Assembly (NCBI GenBank): GCA_020201235.1
Contig: JAIVHD010000058.1
Span: forward strand, 1 to 11,599
Reading direction: 5' to 3'
Source: Lysobacteraceae bacterium
GTDB lineage: Bacteria; Pseudomonadota; Gammaproteobacteria; Xanthomonadales; Wenzhouxiangellaceae
DNA: 11,599 nt
This document shows positions 7,878 through 11,599 of this stretch, one piece after another. The translations under genes were made by a program, and so were the position numbers. Each line of letters begins with the position of its first letter. Position 1 is the first letter of the stretch. The notes under the pieces are model-generated. The model did not search any database. It was not told the DNA's origin and worked only from the letters and a program-made list of their open reading frames with translations.

Positions 7878-8291
7878 TTAAGCAATCAGGACAGCGCGCG
7901 ACACTGCCGGGCACTGTCGTCCCTGACCTTCCTCCTTAGCCGCGCGTATGTGGTCGGCTGGATGGTCTCGAAGAAGGAGAATGCCGGTCTGGCCCGGCAC
8001 CTGTTCGCCGAGGTCCTGACACGCCGCGAGATCGCAACGGAAGGTCTGATCGTCCATCAGGACCGCGGCCGTCTGCGCGAGTGTTGGCAACTGTGCCACC
8101 GGGATCCGCAAACTCCCGCCCTCATAGTGCGCCATGGTCTGCTGGGCGATGCCGAGCGCCTTGGCCAGTTCGACCTGAGTCAGGTCCATGGCCTTGCGCC
8201 GTTGGGCCACGCGCTGGCCGAGTGCTTTGTAAAACGCCTTGTCGGTGGCGGCCATGATCGGTCCGGTTACCAGTGGGTTCGTGGAAAGCAT
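7878..8291 (-). CDS. XRE/Cro-type HTH regulator, C-terminus replaced by element debris
   Basis: The product has 137 residues from ATG at 8291. An internal ATG at 8255 (MAATDKAFYKALGQR) is at least as likely; neither has a clear Shine-Dalgarno. The helix-turn-helix is good: LGQRVAQRRKAMDLTQVELA, then KALGIAQQTMAHYEGG, then LRIPVAQLPTLAQ. Proteins of this type bind palindromic operators and repress mobile-element genes. After about PTLAQTAAVL the sequence (MDDQTFRCDLAACQDLGEQV onward) is the reverse strand of the transposase fragment, so the native C-terminal part, often an oligomerisation region, is gone. It faces away from the primase-like gene across a 108-base intergenic region holding a perfect 15-base palindrome. 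DNA binding may survive, but I regard it as a probable pseudogene. Confidence 0.7.
   Translation of the reverse strand: MLSTNPLVTGPIMAATDKAFYKALGQRVAQRRKAMDLTQVELAKALGIAQQTMAHYEGGSLRIPVAQLPTLAQTAAVLMDDQTFRCDLAACQDLGEQVPGQTGILLLRDHPADHIRAAKEEGQGRQCPAVSRAVLIA
7929..8067 (+). pseudogene. DDE (rve) transposase fragment, IS3/IS481-like
   Basis: The + frame through 7950 reads SRAYVVGWMVSKKENAGLAR and then HLFAEVLTRREIATEGLIVH, followed by QDRG. This matches the integrase-core segment of IS3/IS481-type transposases (DLFSRxVVGWMV...HADRG). That segment runs from just after the first catalytic Asp to the second (QDRG). Both the N-terminal half and the part with the catalytic Glu are missing. After QDRG the frame runs into sequence that is clearly the antisense of the XRE gene, so the fragment ends near 8065. 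It is a dead remnant. Its head-on junction with the XRE gene marks a past insertion followed by deletion. Confidence 0.72.
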
Positions 8292-8322
8292 AAGGCCGGT
8301 TCTCGGTTACGGGGTTGCGGTA

Positions 8323-8337
8323 ACTCTAAAATAGAGT
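8323..8337. promoter_or_regulatory. Candidate operator (perfect inverted repeat)
   Basis: ACTCTA-AAA-TAGAGT is a perfect 6-3-6 inverted repeat between the divergent XRE and primase-like genes. A weak + strand promoter can be drawn around it (TTGCGG at 8315-8320, 16 bases, TACACT at 8337-8342), so a bound dimer would block it. An XRE regulator next door is the obvious candidate ligand; binding is inferred. Confidence 0.5.
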
Positions 8338-8362
8338 ACACTAAAGACGAGTTATTTTGTTG

Positions 8363-8385
8363 AAAAACCCCTTGACAGGGTTTTT
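8363..8385 (+). terminator. Hairpin with T5 in the leader of the primase-like gene
   Basis: AAAAACCC (8363-8370) and GGGTTTTT (8378-8385) form a perfect 8-bp stem with a CTTGACA loop, ending in five T's. It stands directly before the Shine-Dalgarno GGAGG at 8386-8390. It could stop read-through transcription into the gene or act as an attenuator. The stem is AT-rich, so strength is uncertain. Confidence 0.45.
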
Positions 8386-8390
8386 GGAGG
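8386..8390 (+). promoter_or_regulatory. Shine-Dalgarno of the primase-like gene
   Basis: GGAGG lies nine bases before ATG at 8400-8402. It fixes the original start of the broken CHC2/Toprim gene, whose first codons read MARIPDE before the first frameshift. Confidence 0.65.
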
Positions 8391-8399
8391 ACCCCTGAT

Positions 8400-9887
8400 A
8401 TGGCCAGAATCCCCGACGAGACAGATCGCCCGCCTGAAACGTGAGGTCTCGATCGTGCGCCTGGTCGAGGCGGCTGGCATTGCGTTGAGAAAGCACGGCG
8501 GCTCGGATCAGGTCGGCCGCTGCCCGTTCCACGACGACCGCACGCCGTCGCTGTGGTCTCGCCGGACAAGAACCTGTGGCACTGCCTGGGGGCCTGCGGG
8601 GTGGGTGGTTCGGTGATCGACTGGGTGATGCGCTTCCACAAGGTCAGCTTCCGGCACGCCTGCGAGTTGCTGTTGAAAGACCATCCGGCCCTGGCTGCAG
8701 GGAAAGGGACGCCGCCGCCGGCATCGGAAATCCGCCAGGCGGCGTCCCCTTTTACCTTGGACGCTGGCGAGAGTGCGTTGCTGGAACAGGTCACCGACTT
8801 CTATCACCAGACCTTACTGGAATCACCCGAGGCGCTAGCGTACCTGGACAAGCGCGGTCTTAACGACCCCAAACTGATCCGCCGGTTCCGCTGGGCTTTG
8901 CCAACCGGACTTTGGGTTATCGCTTGCCGCCGAAGACGTTCAAGGCCGGTGCCGAGATACGTGGGGCTTTGCAGAAGCTGGGCGTGCTCCGAAAGAGCGG
9001 GCACGAGCACCTGACCGGTTCGCTCGTGGTTCCGGTGCTGGACGAATCCGGCCAGGTTGTCCAGCTCTACGGTCGCAAACTCAATGACAACCTTCGAAAA
9101 GGCACGGTCTATCACCTGTATCTGCCGGGCCCGCACCGGGGCGTGTTCAACCGCGAGAACCTGGCCGGCCAGCCCGAAATCATCCTGTGCGAGTCCTTAA
9201 TCGACGCGCTGACCTTCATCGCGGCCGGGTTCGAGAATGTAACCACCAGATACGACGTGAATGGCTTCACCGATGAAATCCTGGGCGCGCTCAAGGAATC
9301 CGGCGTCAAGCGCATCCTGATCGCCTATGACGCCGACGCGGCCGGCCACCAGGCGGCCGGGAAGGTCGCCGAGAAGCTGACCTGTGAGGGCTTTGACTGC
9401 TTCCGGCTGAGCTTCCCCAAAAGCATGGACGCCAACGAATACGCGTTGAAGGTCAAGCCTCCGCTGAAATCACTCGGTCTTGTCATCAGAAAGGCCGAGT
9501 GGTTGGGGAAAGGGCGAGCCGCCGGACCTGCACACGGCCGCGCCGGCGATGCCGGCCGGGCCGGAAAGCGAGCCTGAACCGGAAACCTTGCCCGGACCAT
9601 CGGAATCCGCTTCTGACCCCGAGCCGGCCGAACCTTCTTCTTTAATCGCTGATCCGCCCGACCCGATCCCGCAGCCGGCGCCGGAAGCCGACACCGATCC
9701 CGACGGATCGCCGGCGACCGAAGCGCTGGCCGAGTTGCCGGCATCGGCGGTCCCCGAACCACCAGCACCGGAGATCGAAGCCGAAGTCACCGAGCTCGAT
9801 GTGGTCTTGCGCTTCGGTGACCGACGTTGGCGCATCCGGGGCCTGGCCAAGAACACCAGCTTCGACGTGCTCAAGGTCAACGTGCTG
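8400..9887 (+). pseudogene. CHC2 zinc-finger / Toprim primase-like protein, four frameshifts and lost C-terminus
   Basis: The frames join as follows: MARIPDE (frame from 8400), QIARLKREVS...RCPFHDDRTPSL (from 8422), VSPDKNLWHCLGACGVGGSV...KLIRRFR (from 8553), and GYRLPPK...EWLGKG (around 8912). The last frame runs from ~9515, EPPDLHTAAP to FDVLKVNVL. Indels are +1 at 8421, -1 near 8551-8555, -1 near 8891 and +1 near 9505-9514. Zinc ligands are visible in CPFH and in HCLGAC. The Toprim domain shows LCESLIDAL and AYDADAAG. DnaG-type primases make RNA primers; stand-alone CHC2/Toprim proteins are typical of mobile elements. A Pro/Glu-rich linker (~9545-9780) precedes a conserved-looking tail (RFGDRRWRIRGLAKNTSFDV), which is cut and fused to a hydrolase at 9876-9887. 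No single frame spans it. Loss of function is likely unless the indels are sequencing errors. Confidence 0.82.
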
Positions 9888-10395
9888 ATGTACGACTACC
9901 GCGGATACGGCCGCAGCACCGGTCGGCCGGCCGGGAAGGGTGTATATCTCGATGTCGAGGCGGCAATGGCGTGGATGACTCGCGAAAAGGACGTGCGGCC
10001 GGACCGGTTGGTGCTGTTCGGGCGGTCCATGAGTGCTGCGGTCTCGGCGCATCTGGCCCGGAGGCAAACGGCCGCCTGTTTGATCCTGGAGTCGGCGTTT
10101 ACCTCGGTGCCGGATCGGGCGGAAGAGATCTATAGCTGGTTGCCGGTCCGGTGGTTGCTGCATATCGAGATGAATACCCGGCAATACGTGATGGATGCAA
10201 ATTTACCGACGCTGGTCATCCATAGCCGTGATGATGGCATTGTTCCATTCGAGCACGGGCGCCAATTGGCGGAGGCGGCCGGGGAGCGGGCCGTATTTCT
10301 CGAAATCAAAGGTAGTCACAACAGCGGTTTCCTGCACTCAGGCGAGGTGTATGTGCGCAGAGTTGTTCAGAGGTTCCCTACGAAATCCGGTCTAA
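9876..10395 (+). pseudogene. Alpha/beta hydrolase fragment, N-terminus replaced by the primase remnant
   Basis: From VNVL onward the frame reads as a serine hydrolase of the BEM46/ABHD type: MYDYRGYGRSTGRP, LVLFGRSMSAAVSAHLA, ACLILESAFTSVPD, LVIHSRDDGIVPFEHG, and EIKGSHNSGF. Putative triad residues are Ser at 10026-10028, Asp at 10233-10235 and His at 10317-10319. The nucleophile elbow is G-R-S-M-S rather than the usual G-x-S-x-G. The first strands and the oxyanion HGN-type motif are missing. The open frame (TTG at 9480 through 10799) is thus a chimera of primase linker and hydrolase. Beyond ~10380 it runs on antisense to the HiPIP gene. One base removed from CCC at 10376-10378 would give a natural end, RFLRNPV and stop at 10393-10395, so a fifth indel is likely. 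Confidence 0.78.
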
Positions 10396-10425
10396 ACGCG
10401 TCCAGACTTCAGCCTGGTTTCGCGT
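10396..10425 (-). terminator. Weak stem-loop after the HiPIP gene
   Basis: ACGCG (10396-10400) pairs with CGCGT (10421-10425), and CCAG (10402-10405) with CTGG (10414-10417), separated by an internal bulge. It lies just after the HiPIP stop on the - strand, between convergent genes. Only three T's follow, so it is a weak candidate terminator. Confidence 0.3.
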
Positions 10426-10430
10426 CTCGG

Positions 10431-10928
10431 TCAGGCCGGTCTGGCTACGTAGGCGCTACACCAGCCGTTGGCATGTACAAGCTTGCCTGGAAACACAGTG
10501 CATGGTCCCCATTCGTTGCCATCGCTACTCTGGAACAGGGTGCAGTTTTTGCAGTAGTGATTGGCTGCTTCGGGCCTGCCGCGTTGCGGAAATTCCTCCA
10601 GATCCACATTGGCGGCATCGTGCTTGTATCCCAGGGATCGCGCGGCAGGGTCGTCCAGACTCAGTTTCGGCATATCCGCAGTCGCCTGCTCAGCGCCACT
10701 TTCCATTTCTTCCCGTGGAGTTGGTTTCGGGTCGGACTGCTGGTTCTGCCGTGGTGGTGGGCTGGGGTCAGATGCCTGCGGTTGGGTGGCCGGTGCTGAC
10801 GGCTGGTCATCGGAACAACCGAGGATGACGGTGACCGGCAGCATGACTGCAGCCGTACCGAACAGGCGCAGAAAACGCCGGCGCTGATCCAGGTTGATCT
10901 GAACGAGGTTGTTGGTCTTGCTATTCAT
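10431..10928 (-). CDS. High-potential iron-sulfur protein (HiPIP), Tat-exported, possible lipoprotein
   Basis: The product has 165 residues. The 4Fe-4S cluster is held by Cys126 and Cys129 (YCKNC), Cys143 (WGPC) and Cys157 (NGWC), in the family's spacing. The preceding LDDPAARSLGYKHDA is typical of HiPIPs. These are periplasmic one-electron carriers that donate to reaction centres or terminal oxidases. The N-terminus has a twin-arginine signal (QRRRFLRLFG, residues 15-24), so the protein would be exported folded with its cluster. The hydrophobic segment ends in VILGC (Cys38), a lipobox-like site, followed by a Pro/Ser/Gln-rich linker to residue ~85. That suggests a tethered electron carrier, which is unusual because most HiPIPs are soluble. 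The start is ATG at 10926-10928, with CAGGAG about six bases upstream; a longer frame to 11054 lacks support. It lies 109 bases downstream of the sensor kinase gene on the same strand. Confidence 0.93.
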   Translation of the reverse strand: MNSKTNNLVQINLDQRRRFLRLFGTAAVMLPVTVILGCSDDQPSAPATQPQASDPSPPPRQNQQSDPKPTPREEMESGAEQATADMPKLSLDDPAARSLGYKHDAANVDLEEFPQRGRPEAANHYCKNCTLFQSSDGNEWGPCTVFPGKLVHANGWCSAYVARPA

Positions 10929-11037
10929 ACGGGCTCCTGTGGCTGATGCCGATCTGGTTAGTCCCATCTCAGCATATAAACGACTGGAGCTTCGGTGCGC
11001 CAGGACACAAATGCACAGCGACGCCGGGCGGCCCAAG

Positions 11038-11599
11038 TCATTCTTCGAGCGCACGTCTTACGGCCCGGCTCAATTCAGCCTGCCTGTAGGGCTTGCTCAG
11101 CAGGTGAACACCGGGGTCGACACGACCGTGGTGGACAATGGTGTCCTCCGCGTAGCCAGAGGTGTAGAGCACCTTCAGTCCCGGGCGGATTTTTTCGGCT
11201 TGCGCTGCCAGTTGCTTGCCGCTCATACCCCCGGGCATGACCACGTCGGTAAACAGAAGGTCGATGGGGTGGTCGGCTTTCAGCCACGCCAGCGCCTCCG
11301 GACCATTGCCGGCTTCGAGGACGGTGTAACCGAGCCGGGCGAGATGGCTGTGTGCGACCTGGCGTAGCGATTCATCGTCCTCGACCAGCAGGATGGTTTC
11401 GTCGCCGGTCAGCTTTTTGGGCACCTCCTTGCGACTGTCAGACGGGTGTCCGTGGGTTCGTGGCAGATATAACCGGACGGTGGTGCCCTGGCCGGGTTCG
11501 GAAGAGATGCGCACGTGTCCGCCGGACTGCTTGACGAAGCCGTAGACCATGGCCAGCCCGAGGCCGGTGCCTCCACCCTTTCCGCCGGAGGTGAAGAAC
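11038..11599 (-). CDS. Hybrid sensor histidine kinase, C-terminal part (ATPase end plus receiver), 5' partial
   Basis: The frame is open to the window edge, so the gene starts beyond 11599. The visible part begins in the HATPase_c domain: FFTSGGKGGGTGLGLAMVYG contains the F-box start and the G2 box. SGGHVRISSEPGQGTTVRLYLP then ends the ATPase fold. After a ~20-residue linker comes a complete receiver domain (ILLVEDDESLRQ to the end). It has the acidic pair in VEDDE, the phospho-acceptor Asp in LLFTDVVMPGGMSG, the Thr in VLYTSGY and the Lys in LLSKPY. The receiver is the last domain, so phosphate probably passes to a separate phosphotransfer protein or is used for feedback. The stop is at 11038-11040. 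The sensor domain and ligand cannot be known from here. The HiPIP gene follows on the same strand; a functional link is unproven. Confidence 0.93.
   Translation of the reverse strand, partial: FFTSGGKGGGTGLGLAMVYGFVKQSGGHVRISSEPGQGTTVRLYLPRTHGHPSDSRKEVPKKLTGDETILLVEDDESLRQVAHSHLARLGYTVLEAGNGPEALAWLKADHPIDLLFTDVVMPGGMSGKQLAAQAEKIRPGLKVLYTSGYAEDTIVHHGRVDPGVHLLSKPYRQAELSRAVRRALEE

Noticed and set aside
7934..7959. Second copy of the 7815-7835 stem-loop
   Set aside because: Only CCTTAGCCGC is shared, and the similarity is explained by coding for SRAYVVGW of the transposase fragment; the stem is just five base pairs.
8072..8363. Right-hand part of the + frame beginning at 7950
   Set aside because: After the transposase-like QDRG it is the exact antisense of the helix-turn-helix gene, so only the left part is meaningful.
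8267..8794. 175-codon - strand frame across the start of the primase-like gene
   Set aside because: The + strand reads as conserved CHC2 protein once frames are joined; this - frame is low-complexity and crosses the regulatory region.
10502..10887. Open frames on the + strand over the HiPIP gene
   Set aside because: The - strand has a clear HiPIP with four cluster cysteines, a signal sequence and a ribosome binding site; the + frames have no recognisable content.
10929..11054. Longer HiPIP start at 11054
   Set aside because: The extra 42 residues have no signal features, and the ATG at 10928 has a good CAGGAG and puts the twin-arginine motif near the N-terminus.

Overview
The window looks like an accessory region of a GC-rich gammaproteobacterium. 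The Rhs core is about 65% GC in a line I counted. A high-potential iron-sulfur protein (HiPIP) and a SpvB-type Rhs giant protein suggest something near Chromatiales or Xanthomonadales. That placement is inference from gene content only.

Left part (1-7575, + strand): a very large SpvB/FG-GAP/Rhs protein, cut at its 5' end by the window edge. It ends in a variable C-terminal tip after the Rhs core. The frame stops at 6201 in a run of five T's. The -1 frame continues without a gap for another 147 codons (to 6643), so the tip is either split by a single-base indel or continued by frameshifting. Two small genes follow almost without spacing: a Sel1-repeat protein and a two-helix membrane protein. 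Base composition falls to about 42-45% GC over these, as expected for an exchangeable toxin-immunity cassette on an Rhs scaffold. I do not recognise the toxin domain.

Middle part (7576-10395): a scar-rich mobile-element zone. It holds a 302-base stretch with a terminator-like hairpin, a palindrome and three copies of a 16-base repeat. Next come a fragment of a DDE (rve) transposase and a head-on XRE-family regulator whose 3' end was replaced by that fragment. A divergent CHC2/Toprim primase-like gene is broken by four single-base indels (+1, -1, -1, +1). This pseudogene runs in frame, at a shared Val-Asn-Val-Leu stretch, into the C-terminal two thirds of an alpha/beta hydrolase. I read the zone as a decayed mobile element that deleted the start of a resident hydrolase gene.

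Right part (10431-11599, - strand): ordinary chromosome, with the C-terminal ATPase end plus receiver domain of a hybrid sensor kinase, then a HiPIP with a twin-arginine signal and a possible lipobox.

The most interesting candidates are the uncharacterised Rhs tip with its two downstream partners, the frame change at 6197-6201, and the primase-hydrolase chimera.
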